DNA from: Cerrena zonata
Lineage: Eukaryota; Basidiomycota; Agaricomycetes; Polyporales; Cerrenaceae
DNA: 64,000 nt
Reading direction: 5' to 3'
Assembly: GCA_038087015.1 (NCBI GenBank)
Contig: JASBNA010000002.1
Coordinates: forward strand, 2,294,001-2,358,000
Position 1 is the first letter of the stretch, and each line of letters begins with the position of its first letter. Both the position numbers and the translations under genes were made by a program. The notes beneath the pieces are model-generated. The model ran no database searches. It worked only from the letters and a program-made list of their open reading frames with translations, and was not told the DNA's origin. Positions 50,477 to 63,490 of the stretch are shown here, one piece after another.

Positions 50477-53400
50477 TCAACCCTCGGTTTGTTGTTCCAG
50501 CGTAAGGATCCTTGCGATAGAACCCGGTATAGACATGGATTCGGAAAATTCTCTCGTGACCGCGACCATGCCTTGACTCTCGGCCTTGATACGACAAAGC
50601 AATTTGAACGCCATCGAAAATGCGAACGGCTCCGAGTCGCGCAGAGTATAAGCATACGATGCCTTCAGGATATCGACTATCCCAGGTCCTAGTAACGGGA
50701 GCATCACAATTCCATCTGGCACCTGTCGGAATTTCTCTCGGAGATTCTGAAGCCGACGTTGGTGGTTCTGTTTCTCCTTCTTCTGGACGTTCTTGTCGCT
50801 GCTGTCATGATTGCTGCCCTGCTCAGAATGCCATACTTTTGGCCAATCTTCCCGACAAGAATCCACATGTGCTTGGATCAGCTTCAGTTCTTGCTTGACT
50901 GCGTCGTATGTCACTTTCATTGCATCCGTCCACGGTCGAAGGAGATTGGGATCTTTCGGGAAATTTTCCGTTTTCAATTTATTGGCCATGACATCTTGTC
51001 TGATAACTTCGACCCTATCCTGAAGCTGTTTGAGTATGAAAGGCCCCAGCCGAGGGTCGCGGGGGAGGTAAGGGTCGTTGTTCCTCCTAGATCCTTTACC
51101 GGATGACATACATTCCGGAAGAGCCCTCTGGAACTGTCTCGAGTCTTTTCCGAAGATTTCTTTTTTGACGATGAGTCCCGACTTTCGAGAATCGAGAACG
51201 TGGTTGAACCTGGTATACATCAGTGAGTGAGACTCATGGAGAACAATATGACCTAAAATATACATATGTGCCAAACGAACAGTCTTCTCAGATCCTAACC
51301 CATAGGCCCACACAGCATTGTCATGAAAACCAGAATAAATGCCGATTCTGTTGTTGATGAAACCAGCCAGAAGTTTGTCCTGTATGATCTCCAATTCTCG
51401 GCCATTGGCTCTCCTGATCTCCTCCGCAAACTGGGATACTTGAAGTGTTTGGCTTTGAGATTCAAAATTCGACTCTATGAAGTCGTTTGGAACAGCATTG
51501 AAACTCGGAGGAACAAAGGCTTTGACAATTTCTTGGTTGAAAATGCAAACGGCGGTGTCTGGGCATATAAGATAAGGTTTGAAGGCATCGTTAAGTACCG
51601 CTTACCTCCATCATAATCTAAGTCGAGGATGAGTTTGGGCTAACGTGTGGATTCAAGACATCACTTACCTCCTCCTGCCAATCGATCAGCTAATGGATGC
51701 GACCCCTTGACTGGTAGAATTATCACATCTTTATATTCAGCGAGGCTGGGATGCGATACCGCCTCCGCCTTGGTACAGTAATCAATGGTTGTACGATTTC
51801 ACGGAACGAATCTTACTTACCGGCTGAATGTCCGAAGGCAATCTACACGGATTCCTGAACAACTGAGTGGAATTTTGTCAATTACGCAACATGTGGAAAC
51901 ACGAAGTATTGGCATACCAAGACCTTTCCCATGAGTTGATATGGATCGAGATTTGTTTGAGCATCCACAAGAGGCTGGGAGGCCCTGAAATGAATCTGAC
52001 CCTCCTCAAGTACCCCATAGGGATCTGGCAAAGGGTGATGAGTATTACATCGCCGTGACAGAAACACCATATATTATGTCATAGAACTCACCCGGTATTA
52101 TCAATGCTTCGGCCGACTCCGTTACAACGATATGATAATCGTTCAGATAGTCCTTTAAGATTTGTCGAACGATTGTCGCGATCTTCTGGTGTAAAATAAA
52201 GGAAGAAGATGGGTTGAAACCGGCTTGAATGAGCTCCAGGACACTTTCATGGAGGGAGTCCGGTGCTGCGAACAAACGGGCATCTGGATTGGTATCAGTC
52301 TCTTGCTCTGAGTCCTTCTCCTCCCCATTCTCATCACCGTCTTCGTTCTCGGAGTCCTCAGTGATAAGTTCACCATTGGGGCCGTATTCACGAAACTGTC
52401 GCGAGATACCCAAAGCTCGAGCTAAACCTGCAGCATGACGCTGGAGACGTCTTGTGGTGATATTACCGGAACGGTAGATTGTACACCACAGGACCATCAT
52501 CGCACGATAGCAGTCCCATTGGGTGAATGGTTGAATGATTTCACGGAGAGTGTCCTCCATAAGTCTCATGATCAAATCGGTAGGTACTCGATTGTGCGAC
52601 AGATTCAAGATGGGATATTTCGAGAGGCGAGAGGGGGCAGATACTCTAGATGGTTGAACAAGATCGAAAATGAGGTGGGCAGGGTGTAACTTGGCAATCT
52701 CCGTGGCAGACCAATTTGGCGCAAGTTTGACTTTCACCTGGGAGTCTCGAATCCAAATTTTGGGTTCGTCGGACGCATTTCTGTCGTAGGGATGGATGGT
52801 CCACAGACCTTTTGATCCTAAGATACGTCCTTGGACAGCGCAAGGAATACGTTCGAATCCTAGATTGCGCGCAATCTGAACCAGACCAGCAAGATTCATA
52901 AAGCCGCATCCATCCGTGAAAACCTTGCCATGAATTTCTGATCATAGAAACTTAGTTCTGCGTGTCAGTTCAATTCTAAATCAAGGTCTCTTACCGACGT
53001 CAGACTCTCGAAAGATATTCTCTGGCTTAAACTTGAGTGCGGGTATAGAAGTCGATAGCCCAAGATCGAATCTAGCTACCCACTTGCTCACCGCCTTAAC
53101 GAGGAATGAGTAAAAGTTTCGCAATAAGAGATGGGTAATTTACCTGCTTGCTATTCAGTTCAAGAGGATTGTGCCAATTAATGAGATCCTGTAAAGATAT
53201 CCTATACCCATCTGCATTCTCATTTGGATTCCTTTGGTAATCGTCGTTGATCTCGAAGAGATATGCTCCATTGTCCTTCACACAAAAGGGGACGAAGACG
53301 CGACCGCAAAGAACAAACTTGTTCCTCATGAATTTTTCTCCGCCTTGCCAACGTTTGGGCAAGTTCAATGAGAGCATCCGTCGGGACCCCAGAAATCGAG

Positions 53401-54717
53401 CAAACCTGTTCGATTTGCGCATCTCCATGGGGGCCAGGCGAAGCTGAGGCTTTTCATCAACCAATTCGACTAGGATAGTCTGTTGTATCCTTCCACCATA
53501 CCAGCGTTTGACCCCATCCCAGCTTTCATTTTCAGCCTCGTCGAGACCATGAAGCCCCAGACCACGGTTTTCGTGCTCCTCTAAAGCCATTTGTTCGCGA
53601 TCAAGCTCCTTCCTGTCAATTAAAAAATGACTAGACAATTTTGAAGTATACGTATGATGAGGCGTACCACATCTTCTGTTCGTCAACCAGAGTTGCGACC
53701 GGGGTTTTGCCAAGCATCACTGCCGGCACCCTTGAAGCTGTGACATTACTGTCTGATCGGAGCATCCGAATTTTGTCCCATGTAACGTCCGCCCATTTCC
53801 ACCGACGGTCTGAGACTCCTCGAGCAATTTCATACTGAACACCCCAGGGAAGCTGGTGTCGATCCATCTCCTTCTGCACATCTTTATCATGTGCAATTAC
53901 CTTGTATTCAAGCGTAGATGAGGTCTCCGTTCTGCAAAAATGAAATGAATCAAGAGAATTGTTAACATGACATTATATTAAAACGAAAGGTAGACTGACT
54001 CAGATTGACTTGAAATGTGGATCCGGTTGGTCTGCGGTGTAAGGGTTGTGTGCTTAACTTCCTCAGGAGCGCGTGGCCTTTGAGGTGTACGGAATCCGTT
54101 GGAGAGACTGAATGCTGATGCAGAAACATTGTGCAAGTTTTTAGATTGCACTGGTTCATTGTCATCGTCACTACTGTCGTCGGAATCATCATCGTCTGTT
54201 GATACGATACCTACAGTCACCGACAGGCTTATCACCATTGATTGGGATTGTATTCCTCAGTAATACTCACTATCTTCGACTAGAAACACCAATCAGCGAG
54301 CCGAGAGAGAAAGATGATCGCGGAATACGAACTTTGGAAAAGCTCCCACTCCGACTGATCCCCCTCTAGTTCAGCTTGACGCTTATAATAGAGTTGAAGT
54401 TAGACGATACCTACCGAGGATGCTGATGAAGTATTATTGGAACTCTCCCGAGTCCTTGAAGACGAAATTGTAGTACTATATGGGACTCGACCCATGCGAA
54501 CCGTGCCCCTTGGAGGATACGGGTCTGCTCGATTGTCTAATGTCGATTCCTATTTTAGTAATAGAATAAAACGAAGGAAGGTACCACTAACTACTGCGCG
54601 ACCGCTCGGCCATGTCTCGAATTCAACAGGCTGATTCCGGAAATAGAGATTTGGGTTGTTTAAGTCGTTGCGGTCTGTTGATACCAGAGTGATGATGATC
54701 AGTGCCTGTGATCCCAT
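50477..54717 (-). CDS. RNA-dependent RNA polymerase of the RNAi pathway (RdRP/QDE-1 family)
   Basis: Cellular enzyme that makes double-stranded RNA for small-RNA silencing. The catalytic domain includes FTDGCGFMNLAGLVQIAR, RIPCAVQGRILGSKGLWTIH, LPDPYGVLEEGQIHFRAS, LRNPCRLPSDIQP, AVSHPSLAEYKDVIILPVKG, DRLAGGDYDGDTAVCIFNQE and FVPPSFNAVP. The DYDGD active site is encoded across a 12-nt exon (51606-51617). Before the domain is a long region with WLTNRRCG-free splice joins, MLSLNLPKRWQGGEKFMRNK and VPFCVKDNGAYLFEINDDYQ. A strongly acidic insert (DSENEDGDENGEEKDSEQET) sits inside the catalytic half. The N-terminus is built from small exons and is tentative; I take ATG 54717 (MGSQALIIITLVSTD), which splices in frame. 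The stop is at 50477. Length, introns and motif are those of a fungal host enzyme, not of a viral polymerase. Confidence 0.88.
51606..51617 (-). other. 12-nt microexon in the polymerase active site
   Basis: TAG|ATTATGATGGAG|GTAAGC on the minus strand, flanked by introns 51618-51668 (51 nt) and 51559-51605 (47 nt). Spliced codons read GG-D-Y-D-G-D-T, the catalytic motif of this family, so exclusion would remove the active site while keeping frame (12 nt = 4 codons). Confidence 0.8.
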
Positions 54718-55146
54718 GTGTTGTGTTCAGCTACTACATACGAAAGTTCTTGACCTGATACGAGATTGCAAACCTATAATAGTGCGAGAGAACAATTGTA
54801 GATCGGGATGTTATGTCTTTATAGTCAAGAGGAGCAGAGGATGGCTGAACGAGATAGGGGCAAGGGATGGTTATAGGCTGTGTAACGACCATAACAGAGT
54901 GTGGGACAGAATCTGACAGAAGCCTGCCAGTAAGTAGTCTCGAACTAGGATTAATTATCGCCGAGACTCGGATTTCTCGAGGTATCTACATGCCCAATAT
55001 GTATCCTAAGTAAAGCAGAGAATAAGAAACCATGATATATAGTACATGAATGTAAGGAGCGGAAGGACCAGAATGACCAAGCAAGTGGAAGGAGAAAGCA
55101 AAGAGATGTTATAGAAAGAAATAAAGAAAAGGATTAACCGTCCGTT
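54718..55146. other. Intergenic, no gene seen
   Basis: 429 bp: promoter of the polymerase gene and 3' flank of the GRAM-VASt gene. A short open frame at 54656-54916 (+) has no family features. Confidence 0.3.
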
Positions 55147-58100
55147 CTATGTCAATGATTCCACACTCGGGATACTCTGCCGCAACCTATCGATTCTAGC
55201 TTCAACGATATCGAGCGCCGCAGTAAGCTCAGCAACTTCTTCGCGCCAATCCGTAGCACCATTGGGGTTTACTGCAGAAGGAACACCTGCAATAGGCACC
55301 TTCTTGAGGCTCAATTCATCCCAGAGGGCGGTAACGATTCCTTGGACCCACTTCTCCCGCTCCTCGGTTCGTTTGAGCTCCTTTCGGCGTCCCACCTCTT
55401 CGCGTTGGCCCATCATAGCAAGCGTCCAAATATTGCTAATCACCAGAATAACAATGACGAAGTAGAGTATGGTATTCATAGACGACTGGTCCCAAGCATC
55501 GCGCAGTAGCTCAATAGCGCCTTCGGTAGACTGTTTGGCAACCCCGAAGGCACCCTCAAAGGTATCATAAGCCCATTGCAGACCACGACGATTACGTTCC
55601 TTTTCACGGTTCTTGCGAGCCTCCTCCTGGGTAACAGTAGATTCCGCAGCGGCCGACTTGGCTACTTCGACTTGAGCCTCTGCTTCTTCAACAGCAGCAA
55701 TGTCTACGTCAGCTGGTATGAACTCGGATTGGTGCTCGTGGATATAAGCTCGCATTGCACTCTCGAGTTCAGCATGGTAGGTCTTTTGTCCGTCGATACA
55801 AGACTTTTCGATGATACCTACAGATCGTTCAATAAGGCATAATAGGATGAAGTAATGGTAGCATTACCCTTGATGAAACTTCGTCCTGTCCATTCCACCT
55901 GGGTAGATACGTAGACCTTGGTCGAGATACTACTCGCCCACGTGATGCATGTCCTGGTCTTGACTGAGAAGACACCACCACTAGGCACGTCCGGTGTTCT
56001 GGTTGTGGTCAGCATGGCGACATACTCGTCAAAGTCACAATAGGCCATCTCGTCACGGAGTTCGCACTTGGTCTGTTTCGGACCAATGCTAGCATTCAGC
56101 GGCTTGATGTACGACATATTACGCGTAAGCATGGCGGCGTTATCTGGTAGGGGCATCCAGTCGGAAATCTGAATGTCTAAACATAGTTGGGTAAAGCGTC
56201 AGGGGATACTCAGGATCGAGATCCCAATTTAGTATGCTCACCAATAAGCTTTTGGTCAACTCGCATGAAATCCTTGATGAAACCGCTTGTAAACATTAAA
56301 TTGTAGATTTTCTCCGGTGTACCGGGCAGAATACTCTCCATTGCCACCTCACTGTAATGTTGCCCAGCCTTTCCACAAGCACAAGAGGTCACCTTATTGA
56401 CTCTCGGCGCAGCCCCATTAGCCCCATTCGGCTTGCCATTGGCCGCGATACCATTAACATCCGCAGGACTAACTTCTCCATCCAAAATTGAGGGAGAGGT
56501 AATAGCAGAGATTGAATCGCCCTCTGGTCTAGCCAAGCGCCAGACATTATACATGACATCAAATGTGGTATCTCGGGACAAGAAGGACGTGAAGGTATAT
56601 TTGGCAGTGCGCGTCGTTATTTGAATGGCGTTGGGGATGACAAACGCAGTCATTCGCTTCTCCAGTTGAGACACCTCGTGCATCGGTATAGTTAACTTAC
56701 GTCCAGATTGATACATTAGTACGTTGTGATTGGCTAAGGGTAAGACTAGCGTCACTCACGTCGGTAATCCAGCCAAAAAGATTCGCGTGGAAGCACACAT
56801 GGTTTTCAGATATGTATAACCTTCCTTGAATGAGGATTTCGCGTTGCAACGCACAACCGTAGTCTGCACGTAAAAACATGCAAAAGTCAACTCAAATATA
56901 ACTCCCATATAAACAACTTGTTCATACCTTCGATCAAGTAGTCTCCCTCCGGTATATTTCCAAACATCTCATGGAACTCTTGATTACGACGAGCGCTGGC
57001 GACAGCGAATCCAGTAACTGGTATATCCGCATCCAAATCCAAGTCGTCCGAATCATCTTCGGAGCCTGACACCATGTCATCGTCATCTCCAGAATAGAAC
57101 GAAACCCTGTCGGACACGTCGCTAGTTGCATAGCTAATTGAAGTCTGACGAGAGCGCGAAGCACGGGGGGAAGTCTTCGATGCACGATCATTGGATGACC
57201 GACGTTTATGAGAGGAGGGCGAAACGACACTATGTCCTCCTGATTTCGGGTTGCTTATGGTCGAATTCGAGCGAGCGGTTCGAGAAGGTTCAGGTACAAT
57301 GATTGGTTGCATAATAGCTGTAGGGTTTGCCATGGCTAAGCCAGAAGCTGCGAGAGCTGAAGCAAGGCCACCTGCCGCAGTCGGCTTCCGCTTTGATTTA
57401 GGTGAAGTGCTTGTGATCGAGGAAAAGGTGGATGACGTAGTTAGAGCAGGTACTGTCGACTCCTTCTCTTTACGACCCCAGGGGCGACGCTTCTTCGTAC
57501 CTCCGACAGAATAGACAGATGCTGCGTCCGACTGGTCAGGGAGTCCAAGCAAAGATGAACTTGGTACGTTTGGCATGGTGGCACTTGGGGTGATGTTGGA
57601 CTTCAATGGGCCGAAATCAGTGTTGGGTGCGGTAATATTAGTAGGTGAATCTACAATAGGAGAAATAGTAATTGTAGCAGAATCAGGTTTCGGCTCGGGG
57701 GAAGAGGTGATCTCGGACGGTGATACAATCAGAGGAGGTGGAACACCAGCCCGCTCTTGATTGGTGACAGCTGAGACCATGTTTTCCACTTTGACTCTGA
57801 GCGCACTACGACTGGACTTCTGCGATATGGTCCTGTTTCGTGAGTTCGACTGCTCTTGTGGAATGGGAGGCACTGCAACAGTATGTGCTCTTGTCACGGA
57901 ACCTTGCTCATGCTGAGCGCGCAGGTCACTGGTCGAGTTTGACGACGACAGCACGCGTGTGGTGGTTGAACGATCAGGTTGACCAGAAAGATTCCATGGT
58001 GTAGGTGTCATTGGATCTTCTTCTGTTGGAGATTCTGCAGTAGGTGTCCGAGGCGCGTGTCCGACAGACAAGGAATGTGCACGACGAGCACTTGCAGTTG

Positions 58101-58392
58101 ATTGGTTGGGTTTGCCGTTCGTAGACCCGTCACCGTGATGGTCGAATGAAACGTCGCTGGTATGTGGTGAAGGAGGGATCACGGTAACGTTCGGACTGGA
58201 TGAATCAGAACTGTAACCGGACTGTCTGGTGTTGGGAGCCAATGAGACAGCAATAGCTGGCTTCGCGACGATCGACGATGGTGTCGAGTTTGTGATGAAG
58301 GAGGTGGATGAACGAGCGGAGGAGTTGGTGCGAGACCTGTGGTGGTCGGAAGATGAGGATTTGACGAACTTAGACAGGAAATTGGGAGCCAT
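55147..58392 (-). CDS. GRAM-VASt sterol/lipid-transfer protein (Lam/Ltc family)
   Basis: Starts MAPNFLSKFVKSSSSDHHRS at 58392 and ends VEARIDRLRQSIPSVESLT at 55147. Order: a Ser/Pro-rich disordered region of about 450 residues; a GRAM domain (EFHEMFGNIPEGDYLIE, DYGCALQREILIQGRLYISE, VCFHANLFGWITD, then QITTRTAKYTFTSFLSRDTT); a VASt (StART-like) domain (EVAMESILPGTPEKIYNLMF, DIQISDWMPLPDNAAML, ITWASSISTKVYVSTQVEWT); then a charged helix, one membrane helix (TILYFVIVILVISNIWTLAM) and a C-terminal coiled coil. This is the architecture of fungal Lam/Ysp anchored transfer proteins, which move ergosterol at ER contact sites with plasma membrane or other organelles. Only one VASt domain is present (Lam1/3/5/6-like rather than the two-domain Lam2/4 type). 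Confidence 0.92.
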
Positions 58393-59164
58393 GGCGTTCT
58401 ATTTCCTGAGCGGAGATAGCTAAGCGAGGGGTACCGGTAACTTTTTGAGAGATTTGGGTGGTTCGTCAGGCGTAGTTTGCTCAGTCACCGCGCACTGTTC
58501 GTGAAGATCATAAAGCGGTTTGGAGCTGCGGGGTATCTATCGTCAAGGCCGTGAAGAGAAAGATGGCAAGATGCACTTTCCCAGCCATATCCCTGCCATG
58601 ATGCTTGGGTTCTCACATTCTCAGCGCTGTACACTTCTTTATCCAAACGCCAAACGTAAAACACTAATCCAGGAAATGAACCATCCCTGGTACGAATTCC
58701 ACTCGTCTTCGCGAACACTCGTATGACATCAAATGCGTAGGAGGTCGCAGTACGGTACATCGTTTATACACTTTCCTGATCGCCCTCATCATGCGGCCAC
58801 AATCTGTCAGTCCAATCAGCGCACAGCACACAGGGCACTCACCCTGACATCAGTTGCCATCTGAATTACTCTAAACTACCAATGAAATCGAATGCATTAA
58901 GAGCAATCTAATAGAGTGACGACTTGTTTAATATTCATATGCAACAAATTACTGAATGACGAAATGAAAACAATGAATATCAAGAAAGCAAATAATCCGA
59001 GCAAGGAGAGTGGGTCAATAGAATAACGGGCGACACTAATCGAGGGTCCTGTTCTAAACCATACGTCATGAGTGAATGAGAGTGAGAGTGGGCAACTATG
59101 AGTTCGAGTCATTCAATAATCAGAGAGCAATCAAACAAAATGTCCCCAATCCGGTGGGTTGGTA
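58393..59164. other. Intergenic, 0.8 kb, no gene seen
   Basis: Promoter of the GRAM-VASt gene and 3' flank of the kinase gene. Short open frames here lack support. Confidence 0.35.
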
Positions 59165-62100
59165 TCAACGAGGAGACTGGAAAATCGAGAGAACCTTTTC
59201 TGCACCCTTCCTCAGACCTTTACTTTTCTGCTTCTCTTCTTCCGGGGCCACCGATGCCCTGATAGTATCGTTATGTCTAGCATCGCCATTTAGCGAGGGA
59301 TCCGATGATTCACTTGGTGTACCCATAGACATTGCCGACTCCTTCGACTTCAATGATGGTGACATGTCGAGTGTCGTACCCGATTGTGAAGGTGTTAAAA
59401 CACCTGCACTGGAAGACGTAGAAGGCGAAAGTGTCATGGAAGTGGAGTTCGCTAAATGTTGCTTCGATTTCGTTGACGATGGCGGTGATTTGTTACGAAG
59501 GAACTGCTTAGGATGTCTTCGGAATGTCAAGGGAGTTCTACCTCTGCGTTTATCTGAGGGAGTAGGTGAATTTGTTGGCTCTGTGAACTCCGAATCAACC
59601 GAGACCCCCGAGATATTGCGTCCGCTAGGGCGTTTTGGCGTGCTCTTGCGGAACACGGCTAGACGATACTTGTCGACCACACCACGGGCAAACAGACTGT
59701 TACCCTTAGCGCCATTCTTTTCTTCGTCAACACCGGCTTCGACAAAGTCCCAATCATCATCATCCTCTTGTTCGGTGGCGATGCCTTCTTCGTCGGCGTT
59801 GTCTGGAAGATGACGGTCCAAAGCATGGATACCGGACTTCTCTCGCCTGTTCCGTAGGTGCCGAGGAGCAGGACGAGATACAGGGGGTTTGGTGACAACG
59901 CTGACTTGAGGCTTAGTCTGAGAGGGTTCAGCCTCCTCCTCAATCTCTTTGGGTACTTCCTTGTGAGACGCGGTCGGTTCGGTGGGCGTGGCTTCGGCGG
60001 CTTGGGGCTTGTGATCAACAGGAGTGGTGACCTCTGTAGTATCAGGAAGAGCATGAGGCCGTGCTTCCGGTGTTTTTGGTTCAGGGACCTCTTCAACTGT
60101 AGCCATCTCCGATCCAGGTGCAGGTCCATCCTCTGATACAGGCTCTTGAGGAAGGATATCATCAAGACTGGGTGCAGCCAAAGATGATTCCTCATCGTCT
60201 TCTCCCGAGTCTTCCCCTTCGGCATCGTCATCGATAATAACTGAATGTCTACCCTTGAAGGAGTACCCATCGAAGACATCGACGGATTCATCCTTTGCAG
60301 GGTGTATCGAGGGACTGCGTGATTGAGAGGGTGTGGCCACTGAATCTTCACCGTCTGTGCGTTCAGCGTCGGTTTGAGGACCGTCTGTATCTGTTTGGTC
60401 GTTTTCGTGATCATCTTTAATCACGGGTTCCATATCAAGGAAGGTATCGTCGAAATTCTGGGTATCGCTTGCATTGGATGGGTCGATTGGTGGGATATAA
60501 GGGGCTACAGAATCACAGTTAGAATGTTGTCAATGCAGGGGTTGTGTGGGATGACTCACGTATGTAGCGTTTGTAATACACATGAGACCAGTCTCTGCAG
60601 AGGGAAAGATATCAGGAATCATCTGCGATGTGTTTTAGCAAGACGTACATCATAGAGAAGTAGGGATGTTTCTTGATCCTGGGCTCTTTCATCCTGAGCG
60701 CAGGATTCCGTTGTAAGAGCTATTATTGGGAGGATGATCAGCATCAATTTAAGATTATTTAACCATACTGCTCACTCCTCGAATCAAACTCTTGGTATCT
60801 TGATCCATAGTCCGATCCTCTGGGAACTGTAACTCGTCTTGGAGCACGCGGTAGTACATATCGGAGTGGTTGTTAGCCCAGAACGGAGTCTAAAACCATA
60901 ATGAAAATCAGGCACAAAATAGATTAAAATATAATTGAATCACTTACAATTCCGGTGAGCATCTCATAGAGCATCGTACCGAAACTCCACCAATCGACCT
61001 CGTAACTGTAAGGTGAACCCTGGATGACCTCTGGTGCGAGATACTCGGCAGTGCCACAGAAAGTACTTGTCACATCATTACCAGCTGACCATCCATCTCT
61101 AATCCAGGGAGCAGACACAGCCGACGGTGAACCATCCAAATAATCAGCGCGGTGTCCTGAACCAGACGGAGTTGGTGGTGCGGTGATAGCTGCAGTTCGT
61201 CGCGGGAATTCCTTTGACAGACCGAAGTCAGTGAGGACAATATGCCCATCTGCACCGATCAGGATGTTCTCCGGTTTGAGATCTCTGTAAATCACACCGG
61301 CACCATGGAGGCCTTCGACACCTTCGACAATCTCGGCTGCGTAGAAACGTGCACGATCTCGACCTAGTCGACCCCAACGTGCCAATTGGGTGGCAAGATC
61401 TCCACCAGGATGGAAGTCCTGTTAGAACGGACGATTAGCAATGATAGAAAGAATTCAACTTGACAGGTTCCTTACCATTACGAGGAACAGATTTTCCTTA
61501 TCGTGGAAACTCCACCAAAGTTTCACCACAAACGGATCAGTCCCTTCCGCCGCCATCCTCTTCAACACAGCTTGTTCGGTAAGGGTGTGTTGCAATTCTT
61601 GGTGAGCAAGCACATGTCGTTTGGTAATCGCTTTCAGAGCGAAAATATCCTGTGTCGTTTTGTGTCTGACAAGTAGCACCTTTCCAGCGCAACCCTTGCC
61701 GAGCACACGCATCATCTCGAAGTCATCGACGACAACCTTACGTTGTGACTTCTTTGGGTCTGTTGATTTGCTGCGCTTCTTCCTGCCCGATCGGCGACCG
61801 GTTGTGGAAATGGAGGATTCATCTCCTGTCACGGATGCTTGAGATGAAGCACCGTCGCGAAGGGGCGACGACATCCCCGAAGACGGTGAGTAAATGATAC
61901 GGGACGCTCGGGACGTAGGATCAGCAGACTGCGAGCGAGGAATACGGGCAGCATGTAAAACGGAGGCATCGTCTGCAATCGGTGTTGACGGCTCATTGAC
62001 ATCCTCTTCGGTGGGTGTGCTTGGCACAGGTGTTTCGGTGATAGAATTACTTTCAGACGAGGAGGATTTCGTATCCACAGGAGTCACTTGATCTGGCGTA

Positions 62101-63490
62101 GAGACACCGTTGGCTTCTGAAGCTCTCGAAGGCGAGCCTTCGATTTCCTTTTGGAAGTTCTGCCTGTCCCCCACAGCACTGGAACGTTTGTCTTGAACCA
62201 AACTACTTGTGGACGTTGCAGCGGATGCTGAAGGCGGGACGTTGTCTAGGACGGCCTCGGGCACCTCAGAGATGGATCGTGCAGCTTCTTCGTTCATGGC
62301 TTGACCCATAGAACGTTGGAGCGCTGGTGTGTTACTTGAGGAGTGTGCTGCAAGGTCCGAACGTACCCGCTTGATCGCTCGCTCTACTCGAACACTTTGT
62401 AGGTCATCCGTCCGTACCCTCATGAACCGCTTCCATGTACGAGTCTGTCGCAACGTCGTGTCATTTGCAACTGCAGTAAAGTAAGCAGCCAAGCGAGTAA
62501 CGGTTGAATTGCTGGGTGGAAGGCCAGGTTCAGCAGGGAGTCCATCGGGCTGTTGACCTGGTAGTGAACTGAACGGGTCGTTGATCTCCTGCGACGGGGA
62601 GACTATAGGGGTAGCAGCTGATGAAGGCGCGCCGCTCGTGGATGCCTGACTGGTCGAGCTTGCGTTTGGTCGTGTGAACGATGCTTGACGTGCGGCAACC
62701 TTGCTGGAGGACGGGGAGGCAAGGCGAGATAGTGTGTTCAGGAATGCAGACTTGCGTTTCGGTGGAGGGGGAGGTACATTCGACAGATCAATGGGAAGTG
62801 CTGGTAGCTTCGCCGAGGATTGAGAGTCGCGAAACTTGCCATGCATTTCTATGATCTCCAGCGCCGAACGGGTGAGAGTCAAATTATGTGTAGGAGCTAA
62901 GGAGAGAAGAGTATCATTAGTACATTGTTGGGAGTAGATACCCAGTTCGAATGACTAGGACATGAGAAATTGGATAATTCACAGGACCGGATCTCCTTAA
63001 CATTCCTATATCCACACAGGGGTTCGAGAGAGCTAGAATGTAACAGGACTCACTTTTAACATAAAGACTGTAAGAGCTGGCATCATGTGGCGTCTCAGCT
63101 ACGCTGATTGCCCAAGGACCGTCCTGTCCATCAAGCCTGAACGGTCTGCGCTGAGACGGGACGGGGAGCAACGCCGTTCTTCATTTCGTTATCAGGAACG
63201 TCGGCGGGTTTTGTGACAGTGACAACGTCTTGTTCGAAGAATGAGATATCCGGAGTGCTTGGACGTTCGGCTTTGATCTTCTTCTTCACTTGCCAATCGG
63301 TAATAGTATCCACACTACGACGGGACAGAGAGTGATGTGACCTTTCTAGAGCCGAGGAACGCTGTACTGCGGAAGGATCGACGGCCTTGGTCTGTGTTCC
63401 ACGCCCAAGGATAGTCTTGAGTTTGACTTTTGGTGAGGCCTCTGCCAGTGGTTGCTGCAGTGGAGCGGCGGAGCGAAGAACGCTGACCAT
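59165..63490 (-). CDS. AGC-family Ser/Thr kinase with PX-like N-terminus
   Basis: Starts MVSVLRSAAPLQQPLAEASP at 63490 and ends EKVLSIFQSPR at 59165. An N-terminal block (RRPFRLDGQDGPWAISVAET, then THNLTLTRSALEIIEMHGKF, and later TWKRFMRVRTDDLQSVRVER) looks like a PX domain split by a Ser-rich insert. The kinase domain has VLGKGCAGKVLLVRHK, the Lys in FALKAITK, VIYRDLKPENILI, LTDFGLSKEF, a Ser/Pro/Gly-rich insert in the activation loop, and TSTFCGTAEYLAPEVIQG with VDWWSFGTMLYEML. After the AGC tail (PYIPPIDPS, NFDDTFLDMEP) comes an unusually long disordered C-terminus of about 420 residues. PX-AGC kinases (SGK3-like) act at phosphoinositide-bearing endosomal membranes. The join at 63150-63200 is uncertain: a 49-nt intron with a weak GTTCCT donor or a one-base frameshift. 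Confidence 0.88.

Noticed and set aside
50477..54717. A viral RNA polymerase integrated in the genome
   Set aside because: The DYDGD motif, FTDGCG block and many spliceosomal introns are those of the cellular RNAi polymerase family.
59076..59813. A 245-codon open frame on the plus strand opposite the kinase C-terminus
   Set aside because: It mirrors the codon bias of the Ser/Pro/Glu-rich kinase tail on the other strand, has no family features and would overlap the kinase exon completely.
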